From Saccharum officinarum (Eukaryota; Streptophyta; Magnoliopsida; Poales; Poaceae), in contig CM036179.1 of assembly GCA_020631735.1 (NCBI GenBank), positions 20,141,063-20,205,062 of the forward strand: a stretch of DNA of 64,000 bases. Direction: 5' to 3'. Within the stretch, counting starts at the first letter, position 1. Every line of letters begins with the position of its first letter. Positions 17,034 to 28,014 of the stretch are shown here, in pieces. Below the pieces are notes generated by a model. That model did no database searches. It saw only the letters and a program-made list of their open reading frames with translations, and was not told where the DNA came from. The position numbers and the translations under genes were made by a program.

Positions 17034-18374
17034 GAGAAAAATTCACCGGCGGTCCCTGAACTTGGCAGTTGGTGCACTTAGGTCCCCGAACTTTGAACAG
17101 TGTATTTTTGGGTCTCTGAACTTGGCTTCAGGTGTCATCTAGGTCCCTGAACTTGGCTTTGAGTGTCACTTAGCTCTCCGAACTTTAAACGGTGTATTTT
17201 TGGGTCCCTGAACTTGGCTTCGGGTGTCATCTAGGTCCCTGAACTTGGCTTCGGGTGTCATCTAGGTCCCAATGCTGATGTGGCGCAGTCCTACACGTGG
17301 GGCCCACATGTCAGTCGGTTATATTTTTATTTCGGGGGTACTGTAGCTATAATTTCTAAAATATTCCAAAAATGGTATCTTTTTCATATGATCTCGGATG
17401 AAGATGATTTTTGTATGAAAAATGTAGTTCTCGACGAGATTTACAACTTTCTAGTTTTGAGTTTTTTTAATTTGAGATCATTAAAATGTTTAAAAAATTA
17501 AACAAATTTTCAACAGTATATTAATCGCGTACAAGTGCTTGTCGCCTTGAAAAAATCATATATTTTTTATATGCTGTCAAATGGAGATGATTTCTATATG
17601 AAAGTTGTAGCTCTCAATGAGATCTACGACTTTCTAGTTTTGAGTTTTTTAATTTGAGGTCGCTAAAATGATCAAAAAAAATTAAACAAATTTTCAACAA
17701 TATATTAATTCCTGAAAATTTATTTAATTTTTTTGATCATCTTAGCGACCTCAAATTAAAAAAACTCAACACTAGAAAGTCGCAGATCTCATCGAGAGCT
17801 ACAACTTTCATATAGAAATCATCTCCATTTGACAGCATATAAAAAAGATATGATTTTCCAAGGCGACAAGCGTTTGTACGCGATTAATATACTGCTGAAA
17901 ATTTGTTTAATTTTTTAAGCATTTAAATGATCTCAAATTAAAAAACTAAAAACTAGAAAGTTGTAGATCTCGTCGAGAGCTATATTTTTTATATAAAAAT
18001 CATCTTCATCCGAGATCATATGAAAAAGATATAATTTTTAGAATATTTTAGAAATTATAGCTACAGTACCCCCGAAATAAAAATATAACCGACTGACATG
18101 TGGGCCCCACATGTAGGACCGCGCCACGTCAGCATTGGGATCTAGATGACACCCGAAGCCAAGTTCAGGGACTCAGATAACACCCGAAGCCAAGTTCAGG
18201 GACCCAAAAATACATTGTTCAAAGTTCGGGGACCTAAGTGACACCCAAAGCCAAGTTCAGGGACCTAGATGACACCTAAAGCCAAGTTCAGGGACCCAAA
18301 AATACACTATTCAAAGTTCGGGAATCTAAGTGACACCAGCTGTCAAGTTCAGAGACCGCCGATGAATTTTTCTC
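17034..18374. mobile_element. MULE-type fold-back MITE, 1341 bp, TSD TTAACTTTGA
   Basis: Starts GAGAAAAATTCACCGGCGGT and ends with the near-complement finishing GAATTTTTCTC. The two halves are inverted copies around a centre near 17705. The perfect 10-bp duplication TTAACTTTGA lies at 17024-17033 and 18375-18384. Each arm carries repeated GAACTTGGCTTCGGGTGTCA-like phrases (three or more tandem variants). No coding capacity. It interrupts the LINE reverse transcriptase. Confidence 0.93.
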
Positions 18375-18585
18375 TTAACTTTGATGCGATATGTAACAGT
18401 TGAGACACATTTCATAATCAGTTGTATCCATTCATCACAGAAGCCCAATTTTGTCATCATCTCAGCAAGAAACCCCCACTCCACATGATCATATGCTTTA
18501 CTCATATTAAGTTTGATAGCAGCCAAACCCTTTTCCCCCTTTCTTTTACTCAACGTATAATGTGTTAATTCATAGGCTATCAAGA
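18375..18585 (-). pseudogene. LINE reverse transcriptase, N-terminal part
   Basis: Contains GLAAIKLNMSKAYDHVEWGF, the strongly conserved RT block around the first catalytic Asp, then LIMKCVSTVTYRIKV, which stops at the MULE insertion point and resumes in frame as KVNGAL on the other side. Confidence 0.85.
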
Positions 18586-19117
18586 TAATAGATGATATGT
18601 ATCATTATTTAAAAGTTTTCTACGGTTAATGTAATTTTAATATTATTAGGGGTATATAAGTTTAATATATTTTAATATGGCTAATCATATTAATTAGTAT
18701 TTTATTTTATTTATATACTTCTATAATACAATAATAATTTTATTTATTTGAATTCAGCAATTAATATATATTATCTATAATTTTCTTATATTTTATATAT
18801 TTATTATTGAAATACTGATTAACATATTTTATTTTTGGTAGTTGTCTTGGTCCCCGGTGTCATATAGCTATATTTTAAATCTTTTCATCCATAATAATTA
18901 TATTATACTATGAAACTATCAATAAGCAAATAGGTACATATTATCTTCAAAATCAAAGTAAACATCCGAATTCAAAATATCCGTTTTGCATTAGAATCCG
19001 ATATCCGTATTTGTATTCAAATTAGAATTAAAATACAGTAAATAATGGTATTCGGATCCGTATCCGTCCCTACTTGCGTTGCGGCATCACGTCATCAGCT
19101 TCTGCTTTGCATCCCTT

Positions 19118-19358
19118 GGTCCTGTTTAGTTGTCATGCAAACCTAAAATATTTTCTCTTCCACTTATTACATCGAATCTTTAAACGCATGCATAGAGCAT
19201 TAAATATAGGTAAAAAATAACTAATTGCATAGTTTGTCTGTAAAGTTCGAGACGAATCTTTTGAGTCTAATTAATCTATAGTTGGACAAATTTTACCAAA
19301 TAAAAACAAAAAATGTTACAGTAACTTTTCGTCCAAACTTTTCCGACTAAACACAGCC
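19118..19358. mobile_element. Tourist-like MITE overlapping the 3' end of the MED26-like gene
   Basis: Ends GGTCCTGTTTAGTT and the complement of GGCTGTGTTTAGTC, with internal phrases (GCATGCATAGAGCATTAAAT, ACGAATCTTTTGAG) shared with other copies in this window. The 3-bp direct repeat CTT (19115-19117 and 19359-19361) flanks it. Read on the minus strand its right end is translated as the last 26 codons of the MED26-like frame. Confidence 0.8.
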
Positions 19359-20019
19359 CTTGTATGCGCTCCTGGGTGTTTGCGCTTTGCATCGCCTGTC
19401 GGCTGTCGTCTCCTCGTTCCTGACGCGATCGTCGCCATGGCCAGGGAACGCCAGGAGGCATCTTCTTCGGGTTGGGACACTCCATGTCTGACATCCTGGC
19501 GGCTTGCTTGATATCTCCTGCTTTGAACCAGTGTCGTCTCAGGGGCAGGGCCTCCGCGGACGGTACGCATCCCGTGACGGGAGGAGCGGCGGCGGCCACC
19601 TCGTGCTCATCAAGCGATATCTGCAGCAGCGTGCCCAGGGCTGCTTCCAGGGACGCCCTCCACCCGCTCATGACGGCCCGCGCGAGACCGCGCACCCTCA
19701 CCGACTCGTGCCCCAGCAGGCCGCCGACGGCCTTGGCGACGTCGGTGGTCGTCAGCATGGCCGGCGTCACCGGGACCACCCGCAGCGTCTCGAGCGCCTC
19801 GGCCATCGCCACGTCGAGCAGCCGGCAGAGCTCCTCCGCTCGGCCGTCATCGTCTTCGTCGCCCGCGGCGTCGCAGAGCATCTCCACGATGTCGCCCCTC
19901 ACTTGCCGGTACTTGTTCCGGGAGCAGCCCTCGGGAGCGGCGGCCTCGATGCAGACGTCGATGGCGCCGAACGCAGGGAAGAAGGGCTTCCACCGCCGGA
20001 GCGGGCTCTTATCCGCCAT
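19276..20019 (-). CDS. MED26/TFIIS N-terminal-domain-like protein, 3' end remodelled
   Basis: A single-exon frame of 247 codons starting MADKSPLRRWKPFFPAFG. Residues about 65-125 carry LRVVPVTPAMLTTTDVAKAV, GHESVRVRGLARAVMSGW, the pattern of the TFIIS N-terminal/LW domain of Mediator subunit 26 and elongation factors, which bind the transcription machinery in the nucleus. The C-terminal half is short and poorly conserved for the family. The last 26 residues come from a Tourist-like MITE. Without that MITE the same frame would end GMQSRS and stop. High GC content is normal for a grass gene. It may be an expressed divergent copy or a decaying duplicate. Confidence 0.65.
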   Translation of the reverse strand: MADKSPLRRWKPFFPAFGAIDVCIEAAAPEGCSRNKYRQVRGDIVEMLCDAAGDEDDDGRAEELCRLLDVAMAEALETLRVVPVTPAMLTTTDVAKAVGGLLGHESVRVRGLARAVMSGWRASLEAALGTLLQISLDEHEVAAAAPPVTGCVPSAEALPLRRHWFKAGDIKQAARMSDMECPNPKKMPPGVPWPWRRSRQERGDDSRQAMQSANTQERIQGLCLVGKVWTKSYCNIFCFYLVKFVQL

Positions 20020-20210
20020 CGATCACGTACCGCGGCGGCGGCGCTGTGCGCTTGATATAGGCAATTAATAGCTCAAAGTTGAATTTCAAATTATTTCTAT
20101 AAATAATACTATATGTATGTAAGGAAAAAATATAAACATAGTTTGAACCGTCTGTTCATAACATACACCTTTGTGTTTTGTTTTGGCAAGCACTGCAGTA
20201 GTAAATTCGG

Positions 20211-21212
20211 CAATGCTAGTGTTAAGACGTCCGGATCCAGACGCCTACGATGTACTCTATTTCCCGCGCTCGGGCCAGCACGCCCGCCCACCAGACGCGT
20301 GCAGGGACTGCTCACGCTCCCACCACTTCTCACGCGTATTGCAACATGTGCAACACCCGATCTACTTTTGCAACATACGTCTGAAAACAGCTGAAACACT
20401 TGCAATATAGTCTAAAACACTTTTAAAAACACCAGGAAAAACTTGAAAACGCGTGTGTAGCCATTACAAACATGTGCGAACATCAAGATGAAACACTTGC
20501 GACATATGTACGAAAACATCTGAAATATTGCATATATATATACAACATCCCGATCTAGTTTTACAACATCCAAATGAAGCACTTGCAACATACGTTTGAA
20601 ACAGATAAAACATTTGGAATATACACTTGAACACATACGTCTATAGCCCATTGCAACATGGGTAATATCCCGATCAACTTTTGCAACATCATTATGAAGC
20701 ACTTGCAACATACCTCTAAAATATCTGAAACATTTAAAATGTACGCTTGTAACATGCATCATATCTCGGTGCGGTCTCCTCCGTCATTTACATCGGGTGC
20801 CGCAGCCGTAGCAGGAGGCAATGCCGGAGGGCTTCCGCACCAGGGCCCGACGCTTCTCCTTGCGCGGTGGCCTCAGTGGCTAGCTGGTAGCCGAGGGAGC
20901 GGTTGCCACGCATGGGCGCGGCACGCCCGTGCCGTCAAGCGAAGCGGGTCGTAGAGCAGAAGCAGTGGTAGGCAGCAGCGGGATGATCGAAGGAGCAAGA
21001 GCAGGTGGGGTGACCGTCGACGCGTGGAGCAGAGCGGAGCAGGTCTCTCGTCTCCTTCTCCTTTTCTTATCTAATAACCGACGCAACGGAAGAGACGGAC
21101 GCGAATACCATAATAAAAAAAACGAGCAGGCGCAGAACAACGGTCTATTGGGCTGGTATACAGCCCACGAAGGGGCGTCTGGACGGACGAACGCTCCGCA
21201 CATAGCATTTTC
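20211..21212. mobile_element. Non-autonomous MULE, about 1 kb
   Basis: The left end (AATGCTAGTG to TCCAGACGCC) aligns with the complement of the right end (AATGCTATGTGCGGAGCG to TCCAGACGCC). The flanking direct repeat GTAGTAAATTCGG occurs at 20198-20210 and 21213-21225; its last nine bases would be a standard MULE duplication. The interior has a degenerate tandem-repeat region and a GC-rich stretch (20770-21060) without a recognisable gene. Confidence 0.75.
20340..20760. repeat. Degenerate tandem repeats inside MULE (GCAACATACGTCTGAAAC type)
   Basis: Variants of ACTTGCAACATACGTCTGAA and TTTTGCAACATC recur about every 60-80 bp. The same repeat family occurs at 47460-47930 in the second MULE. 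Confidence 0.85.
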
Positions 21213-21225
21213 GTAGTAAATTCGG

Positions 21226-22531
21226 TGCAAAACCCAATATGTGGAACCGTAAATTTGAGAAAACCACATCAGTAAAACAACACCGATTTTCTTTTTTATG
21301 TGCAAAACTCATAATCAAGTAGAAATTTCCAAAAGTAGTGCTATGTTTTTACTACTCATGTGGTGTTTGACGATTTTTATTCTGGCGTATTAAGCTTTTT
21401 TTTTCTAGCCAAAACAAAAAAGGTTATCCTGTAGATAGATGACGCTCAAGTAGTAATTAGCAAACAATTTTGGTTATGTGATTTTAATTTACTTATTACC
21501 CTTGATTCAGAAATAAATATGAGGCAGGTAGTAAATAGATTTTTTTGAACTGTAGTATTTGAAAATTTGATGTTTGAATAAAACCCTGGATGTGCTAGTG
21601 AAGTAGTAACTATTTTAGTATTGTAATAATTCTTTGGAAAGATGCTCAAGTGGTAACTAATTGATTTTAGCAAACATGATTAGTGATTTAGTGATTAATA
21701 TCTCCAAATAAAGTAGTAATTAGTCGAGAATCATATAGACCACGAACAAAAAGTATTTGAATCATCGTTCACCAAAACACTAAACAGTAAACAGTTGAAC
21801 AGCTAGTTTACTTCAACTACGCAGTGTTTACTTCAACTATTCGTAAAACCATATAAAATGGGCTGCACGGTCAATTAAATGGGATAAATGGTTGATTAAA
21901 TAGGCATGGCTGGTCACTAAGTAACAAATTCTCAGATTTTCTGCGATCCAACAGCGAGACTTTATTCTCGCCAATGTAATAATGCTTCCTTTATGAATTT
22001 CGTGTGGCACGACCGGAAGCAGAGCAAATCAGGCCTGTGTTCATCCCATCTCAAACAAGAGCATATACAGCCATGATCAGAAAGGCACCAAAGCATATGA
22101 GCTGCTTTATTTCTTTCACTTTTTCTCTATCTCATTGAGGTCACTGGTTTTGACAAATTAAGGCAAGTGAGAAATGCATGATCATGCTCCGATCCTAACC
22201 ATGGCACATGGCAGGGTGGGATGTTCTTGACTGGCGCACTGATCTGCATTTTCAGCTGAACAACCCATTTTTGCATATATAACATGATGAACAAACCATT
22301 TCCAGGCTGCTATGCATGGTTCACTACTGTCCACAATAATCTAATCTGTTAAAAAAAAGCGCCTTTGCTATACTGATGAAGAGACTGAAATCACGCGTGT
22401 AGGAACAGTAGGCGTTGCTCGTCCTCCAACAGCAAACTTCAAAAGTCCTCCAACAGCAAGCTTCAAAAGCAAAGAGCACCACCCAAACCTTGGCAGTCCT
22501 GTATTTTCTTGACAAGCTGCAAACTTCATAA
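21226..22531. other. AT-rich intergenic DNA, no gene seen
   Basis: No conserved reading frame. Phrases such as AGTAGTAACTA and GTAGTAATTAG recur loosely between 21430 and 21730. A local duplication CCTCCAACAGCAAGCTTCAAA / CCTCCAACAGCAAACTTCAAA-type lies near 22420-22470. Confidence 0.5.
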
Positions 22532-22534
22532 TAA

Positions 22535-22877
22535 GGCCTTGTTTAGTTTGTTAAAGAAAAAAAAATTTAGATGTCACATCGGATGTTTCATGGGATGTCG
22601 AAAGGGGTTTTCGGATACTAATTAAAAAACTAATTACATAACTCGTCTGGAAACCGCGAGACGAATTTATTAAGCCTAATTAAGCTATCATTAGCACATG
22701 TGTGTTACTGTATCACTTAAGGCTAATCATGGACTAATTAAGTTTAAAAGATTTGTCTCATGGTTTTAACCAAACTGTGCAATTAGTTTTCTTTATCTAC
22801 ATTTAGTGCTCCATGTATGTGTCCAAACATTCGATGTGATGGGGTGAAAAATTTTTAGGTGGTAACTAAACATAGCC
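22535..22877. mobile_element. Tourist-like MITE, 343 bp, TSD TAA
   Basis: Starts GGCCTTGTTTAGTTTG and ends AACTAAACATAGCC, flanked by TAA at 22532-22534 and 22878-22880. It lies just downstream of the CML gene. Confidence 0.88.
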
Positions 22878-22894
22878 TAAATAACAGAGCTGTT

Positions 22895-23434
22895 ACATAG
22901 CTAACTGAACACAAACTCACATTGCAACCTTTTATCAGTAAATTCTTGTCACAACTACGTACAAGCAACTTGGGTTCCTGCATTCGGTCACCTTCTGAAG
23001 CGACTCAAAGTTTGTATTCGCAGGGCAGGGACCAAAGTTCCATTAAAGGTAGGCATTGTTGTGCGTACCGTCCTACAACATCAGTAATGGGCATGGGCAT
23101 GTGTTTCCACAAAATGAACAGAAGAAGCAAACAACCAACTTCAAAGTAAAGAGCATTTTACTGCCATTCACAATTTTACATTTTCAAGCACAGTGCGAAT
23201 ACATTTTAATGACAAGGTAACCTAACTGAACATCTCACCAGTGTAACTTTTTATCAGCAAATTCTTAACACAACTAGTGTTCATTCTATTTATAGGAACA
23301 TGAACATCTACCATCAGCTCGGCACACAAAGAACATGAGCTACTACTTCTGGTCCGCAGCAGGAGGAAGCTGCTGGAGGTCTCCTGACGGGCTGATTTGG
23401 CCAATTCAGAACGCCTAATCTTCAGTTGACACAC
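22895..23434 (-). other. Probable 3' UTR of the CML gene, with internal duplication
   Basis: Directly follows the CML stop codon on the minus strand. Two related blocks, around 22900-22960 and 23215-23275, share CTAACTGAACA and TTTTATCAG-AAATTCTT followed by ACACAACTA/ACAACTACG. The poly-A site cannot be placed. Confidence 0.5.
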
Positions 23435-26400
23435 TCATTCTTCTTCTTCGTCATCCTCGTCATCGTCTTCATTATCGATCCCCACCCAGCGAGTAAAAGC
23501 GAAAAGGAATTCCTTGAAGGTCACTGTTCCGTTCTTGTCCCAATCCATTTCCTCTGCATTCACCAAAGGAGTAAATTGTTTCATCAAAAAAAAGAAACAT
23601 ATAAATTAAACAGGTAATAACCGTGACTGGAACGGGGTAAAGTACTAAAGTGTTTTCATCAATCAATGCTGAATCCAAAGCTGACAGGGGAAATTTCCAA
23701 ATGTAAGAATGCATCTTCAGAGTGGGAGTCTTGGGACTAAAATCGAAAATACGTTGAAATCTCTGAAAGCATGAAACTTGATCGTAGTTCTTTTTTTTTT
23801 TTGAAAGCATGAAATCTCTGTTTTATTTTTTTCGTAGTTCAAAATGCATGCTGTCTTTGATTCTCATCACAGGTTAAAAGGAAAAGGAAAAAGAAAAACA
23901 TATGAACAGTTGTAGCCTACATAAGCAACCTACCCTTGCCCTAAAAAAAGAGAGAACGAACTGCTTATCCAGATCAAGGAAAGAAGGTATGGGATAGCTC
24001 AGTGGCGGAGCCAGAAACTATGGATAGGGGGGCCGGTCGAAGAATTTCAACCATAAAATAACTGAGTGTAGTTTATTTGTTTGAATTTTTATACTATGGA
24101 TGGGCTCATCCAAAGATAAAATACAAATTTGTGTGATTTTGTTGTCCAGAAGTCATCAAAAAATATATGACAAAGCTTTTATTATATCTTTTTAATATGG
24201 ATTATTGAATTATATACTACCTAAAATTTTTTTGGTGTGATGTTGGGGGGGCCATGGCCCCTGCCTGCCCCCCCCCCCCCCCCCCTGGCTCCGCCAGTGG
24301 GATAGCTGTTTTCTCAACCAAAAGACAATGGTGTTCCTAGAAAACATGACAAAGAAAGCAATGGTGCACCAGCATAGGATGATTATGGCAATTAGTTTGA
24401 AGTAAGCATTTTCATCAATGGAAAAGGTTCCTGAATTGATAGGACAAAAAATCTTCAAAATCATCAATCTTCAGAGTTGGGATTAAGCATCAATCTTCAG
24501 AATTGATTCCTAAATATTATAAAAGTTTTGAAACATGAGACTTCAAAATAGATGATCTTCTATCACGGCTGGAAAAAAGGAAAAATAACATCCTATGAAC
24601 AGTTGTAGCCTACAAAAGCTACCTACCTTGCTCTCAAAATGAGTAAAGAACTATCCAGCCACACCAAGGAAAGAAGGTATTCACATAATTGATTTCTCAA
24701 GAACAAGCAATGGTATCTCAAGAAAAGAGGACTGACAAGTAGTGGCATACCAACATGTGATGGTTGTAGTGAAAACCAACTGACCTTTTTATTGAGAAAC
24801 TAATAGAGTAGAAATTAGGGAGTGTGGATGATGGTGCCAGAGGAGATAACTCACCAAATCTTTTCATGCCTATGCGCCCAGAAGAGCGCTCTCCTCCAAT
24901 GGTCTCATTTATTGCTTGTATCATCTCGCTCTTACTGACATATCCATCTTTGTTCTTGTCCAAGAAGACAAAAGACTCGACCAATGTCTCAAATGTTGGT
25001 TCAAGGCTACCTAATCCCATTCTTTTTCTCTAAAGCATCATGTCAAGGACATAAGCAATATCCAAAAATACAGAATAAAAAGAATACATAAAATAGGATC
25101 TCAACTTGAGGAATGTCTAACGTATCCTCCTTATATGATGTAATATAAAATATTCATACCAGAAAGTTCAATAAGTTGTTTTTATCTACTAAAATTCTTT
25201 ATCTTGAAAATCTCAGAGAGAAAACTTGATGTGATCTACTAATATGCCTTACTGGATGCAACAAAGCAAGTAGAAACATTACTATACTATGATCAGTTCT
25301 AAATCTCAGGTAAACACATACCACAAGTTTAATATCTTATTTGCTGAGATAGAGAAAGAATCAGACTTTGGAAATCTTAGAAAATTAACGCATTGTGTGG
25401 ATTTCCTGCAGTAAAGAAACAGACAAAGTGAACTTTGAACAATAGATATTTTTGTACTGTTGCAAGGATACTGCTTCAGATACTGCGGGATCATTTAGAA
25501 GATAAACAAGGCACAGGAAGACAATAAACTCATTGAACTTCATGCCCATGTGTTCATAAATGTCACATGCTTGAAACAGATCTTTTATCTCCTCATCAGT
25601 TGATTCAATACCCAAATTTTGGAAACAATGCTTGAGTTCCAGTTGATCTATTTCACCATTGGAATCTTCATCTGCATAAATACAAAATAACATTTGTCAG
25701 AACACAAAAAAAAAGGTTTGATGAAACATCCCAAGAATGAAAGATAATTTGTGGTCAGTATTTACATTTCATTTAGACAGGGCAAGTCTGGATTATGGAC
25801 CAGTTCATGCGGATGGCAACAAATTCCTCACGTGGGTGTCAATGCACATCGAGGCTCAAAAGCAAGTAAAATGGGACAGAAATTGGGCAGATCTATCTTG
25901 TGCTCAATTATTTTAGTGGATTCAAATTTGCAGGGGCATTTTACCTAAATCTGACAAAAAGAACCATGGATGTGTTAAGTTTCATCTGGTGGATTTCACC
26001 TGAATTCACTCCTTGGCATAATGCAATGCACAGGATCCTATGGTAAATTTGGAGAAAGATAACTGCTATGCGCACGAGGCATTTATGTGACATCATTGGA
26101 CCAAAGGCAGCAGGAGACTTTGGTCCTATAAACCCAGTGCGCATGCATGGTGTGGTTGCACCAGAGTTAGAAGAATGTGTTCTACGCGGAGCACTACTAT
26201 TTGAGAAATATCTTTGCTTTTAGTTGGATAAACAAAATAGGTGGAACAACAGTTCATTTAGATCGACTCGAAACAATTTGTTCATGCTAGTATTGTCCAG
26301 TAGTTATCCATTAGATGAAGTCAAAATATCTCTGGGTATCACTATAATTCAAAAATAATATTGTAGAATAAAGACTACACAAAGTTAATAATTTGTTCAG

Positions 26401-26630
26401 GGCTGCATCTAATCAAATTTACATATTTCAACTATACATCCAGTTTTATGTCCAGTTTTGACCTTTAAATGACATGGTACCATAGTGCTGGTTCAGATAG
26501 ATGGGTAAAGCTCACCAAACTGCTGAAAGATAGTCCTGCAGTTTCTCAAACTCTCGTCAATTTTAGGAAATTTCATGATGACACTATTGAATGATTTCAC
26601 AGAGGTTCCTTTTAATGCTCTCTGCTGCAT
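23435..26630 (-). CDS. EF-hand calcium-binding protein, CML21/CML22-like
   Basis: Four exons read on the minus strand: 26630-26516, 25671-25472, 25029-24855 and 23553-23435, with GT/AG junctions and matching phases (1, 0, 1), giving 202 residues from the ATG at 26630. EF-hand loops are DEDSNGEIDQLE (39-50, canonical), DIYEHMGMKFNE (degenerate, exon 2), DKNKDGYVSKSE (129-140, canonical) and DWDKNGTVTFKE (167-178, canonical). The signature LEPTFETLVESFVFLD and an acidic tail (EDDDEDDEEEE) match plant CML21/22-type calcium sensors. Family members carry another N-terminal segment; here it would lie beyond 26660, where a one-base insertion (GGTTTGAAG, family reading GGTTGAAG) and then the assembly gap intervene. 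The start is therefore provisional. Confidence 0.85.
23870..24790. repeat. Tandem duplication inside CML intron 3
   Basis: TATGAACAGTTGTAGCCTAC occurs at 23901-23920 and 24594-24613. The following text (ACCTACC, then CAAGGAAAGAAGGTAT) is repeated in the same order, as is a CACCAGCATAGGATG / TACCAACATGTGATG block. Allowing for the 300-bp hAT MITE inserted in the first copy, the unit is about 385 bp. Confidence 0.8.
24000..24299. mobile_element. hAT-type MITE, 300 bp, TSD GGATAGCT
   Basis: Ends CAGTGGCGGAGCCAG and CTGGCTCCGCCAGTG. The 8-bp repeat GGATAGCT lies at 23992-23999 and 24300-24307. It carries an 18-base C run (24268-24285). It sits in CML intron 3, within one copy of the intron duplication. 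Confidence 0.92.
25672..26515 (-). other. CML intron 1 sequence
   Basis: AT-rich intron with splice acceptor TTTATGCAG on the exon 2 side and donor GTGAG after exon 1. No nested coding feature was recognised. Confidence 0.7.
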
Positions 26631-26729
26631 GGCTTCAAACCATCTTCTTCTCTAACATCGATGACGGTGAGCTGTGCCTTGGCGAGTCACCACTAATACA
26701 CCTCCCATTTCCGCAATTTTGACGATCTA

Positions 26730-26829
26730 NNNNNNNNNNNNNNNNNNNNNNNNNNNNNNNNNNNNNNNNNNNNNNNNNNNNNNNNNNNNNNNNNNNNNNN
26801 NNNNNNNNNNNNNNNNNNNNNNNNNNNNN
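26730..26829. other. Assembly gap (100 N)
   Basis: Exactly 100 unknown bases, the conventional size for a gap of unknown length. Left of it is CML 5' sequence; right of it is retroelement sequence, so the true distance and contents are unknown. Confidence 1.
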
Positions 26830-27217
26830 AAATAAAAGTTGCTTAGAATTTAATTCTCTACAACTTTGATTAAGGGGCCAACCTCAAAACTCTTATAGAT
26901 TTTGATTTTTAGAATAAAAGCTAATGTAGAGAGGATTTTTAAATACTTTCAAATACATTTTTAAAACAAATCTTTGACAAAACTTTGAGTGATTTAGTGG
27001 CTCCAAAAATTTTCCTTATCATTCTAAGTGATATAAAATTTTTAGTTGCACAATTTTGATGGAATGTGATTAGCACATTAATATATTACATCTCAAATAC
27101 CACTTCCTAAGCTTTTATTTCACTCAAATTATAATATTAACATGTATGATTATGATGATATGAAATGCCATGCATATGATTGCCATGCAGATGCTTGCGT
27201 AACACCGGAGTGTTACA
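26830..27217 (-). mobile_element. Gypsy-type LTR terminus (truncated by gap)
   Basis: Ends in GTAACAC (27199-27205), CGGA, GTGTTAC (27210-27216), the same terminal stem as at 6407-6426, giving a TGTAACACT start on the minus strand. The rest is AT-rich and runs into the gap. Confidence 0.55.
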
Positions 27218-28013
27218 TTTATCATCTTGAGTGAGATCGATGAGCCTTTAGTGCATTGCATTGAGTTGCATCATCTTGTGGCACTAGATGGAAACTTTGC
27301 GATGGTCATGATCTTGCTACTCTTGGTGTTTGCTGACACCTAGACGACCCGAAGATTGGAGAATCGTTGAGCGGAGTTGGTGATTGTCTCCGGCTCCGAT
27401 CGGTGACTTGTTCGGTTCTTGACCTTCTCCCGACGAAGAGCCAAAAGGTACTCTATTGGATTGCGCGTGTCATTGAGCTACCTCACTTGTGGGTAGGTTC
27501 TTGCGGTGTCCAATTATGTAGACGAGGTTCGTGCAATGCCTCTTAGCCGCCGAATCACCAAGTGTTGGTCGATACAATGGGGACTAGCGTGCCGGAGAGC
27601 ACGTGAACCTCATGAGAAAAATCTTGTATCTCTTGTATGATTGGATTGTCTCCATATTGTGATTGGTTCACTCCTCGACTCAGCGGTATAATCACCCTAC
27701 TCACTCATTTACATTCTTGCAAACTAGTTGACAAACTCTTTAGTGTAGCTAGTCTTTGAGAGCTTGTTAGTTTGGTTAGTGTGGCTCTTTAGTTAGTCTT
27801 TGAGAGCACACTAGCTTAGTGAGTAGTGACCTAGCTCTTGTGGGTGCCTAGTGATCATAACAACTAGAATTGTTAGAATAGGTGGCTTGCAACCCTTGTA
27901 GAGCTAGAGCTAAATTGCATTACGTCGTTTGTTATACTAGTCAATTGCTCTAGTACTCTGTAGAGTTTTTAAATAAGCTATTCACCCTCCTCTAGCCATA
28001 TTTAGACCTTTCA
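27218..28013 (+). mobile_element. SIRE-like copia 5' LTR, left-truncated
   Basis: The right end reads AGCTATTCACCCTCCTCTAG and then GACCTTTCA, closely matching the LTR ends at 30329 and (inverted) 60629. It is followed by a primer-binding-site-like sequence. The left part is cut where the gypsy LTR ends. Confidence 0.8.
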
Positions 28014-28014
28014 A

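Larger units (their letters stand above)
14745..18585 (-). mobile_element. 5'-truncated L1-type LINE, interrupted by a MULE MITE
   Basis: Minus-strand coding blocks run right to left: reverse transcriptase N part (18583-18375), RT core and tail (17033-16311), zf-RVT region (16285-15413) and RNase H (15337-14774). The right edge cuts the RT domain at about 18585, a typical LINE 5' truncation. The left edge has only a 7-base T run (14747-14753) as a poly-A remnant. A 1341-bp MITE with a 10-bp target duplication splits the RT. No clear LINE target duplication was found. Confidence 0.85.
14493..19072. mobile_element. hAT-type element carrying nested insertions
   Basis: The termini TAAGGATGGATGTGAATG (left) and CCGTATCCGTCCCTA (right) are inverted versions of a TAGGGACGGATACGG-like end. 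Flanking 8-bp repeats CTTGTGTT (14485-14492) and CTTGCGTT (19073-19080) match at seven of eight positions, as expected for an old hAT insertion. The element's own sequence is about 250 bp on the left and about 490 bp on the right, AT-rich and non-coding; the rest is an inserted LINE. It lies just 3' of the MED26-like gene. Confidence 0.75.

Noticed and set aside
19472..20068. Two plus-strand frames of about 190 codons
   Set aside because: Antisense shadows of the MED26-like gene, a usual effect of high third-position GC.
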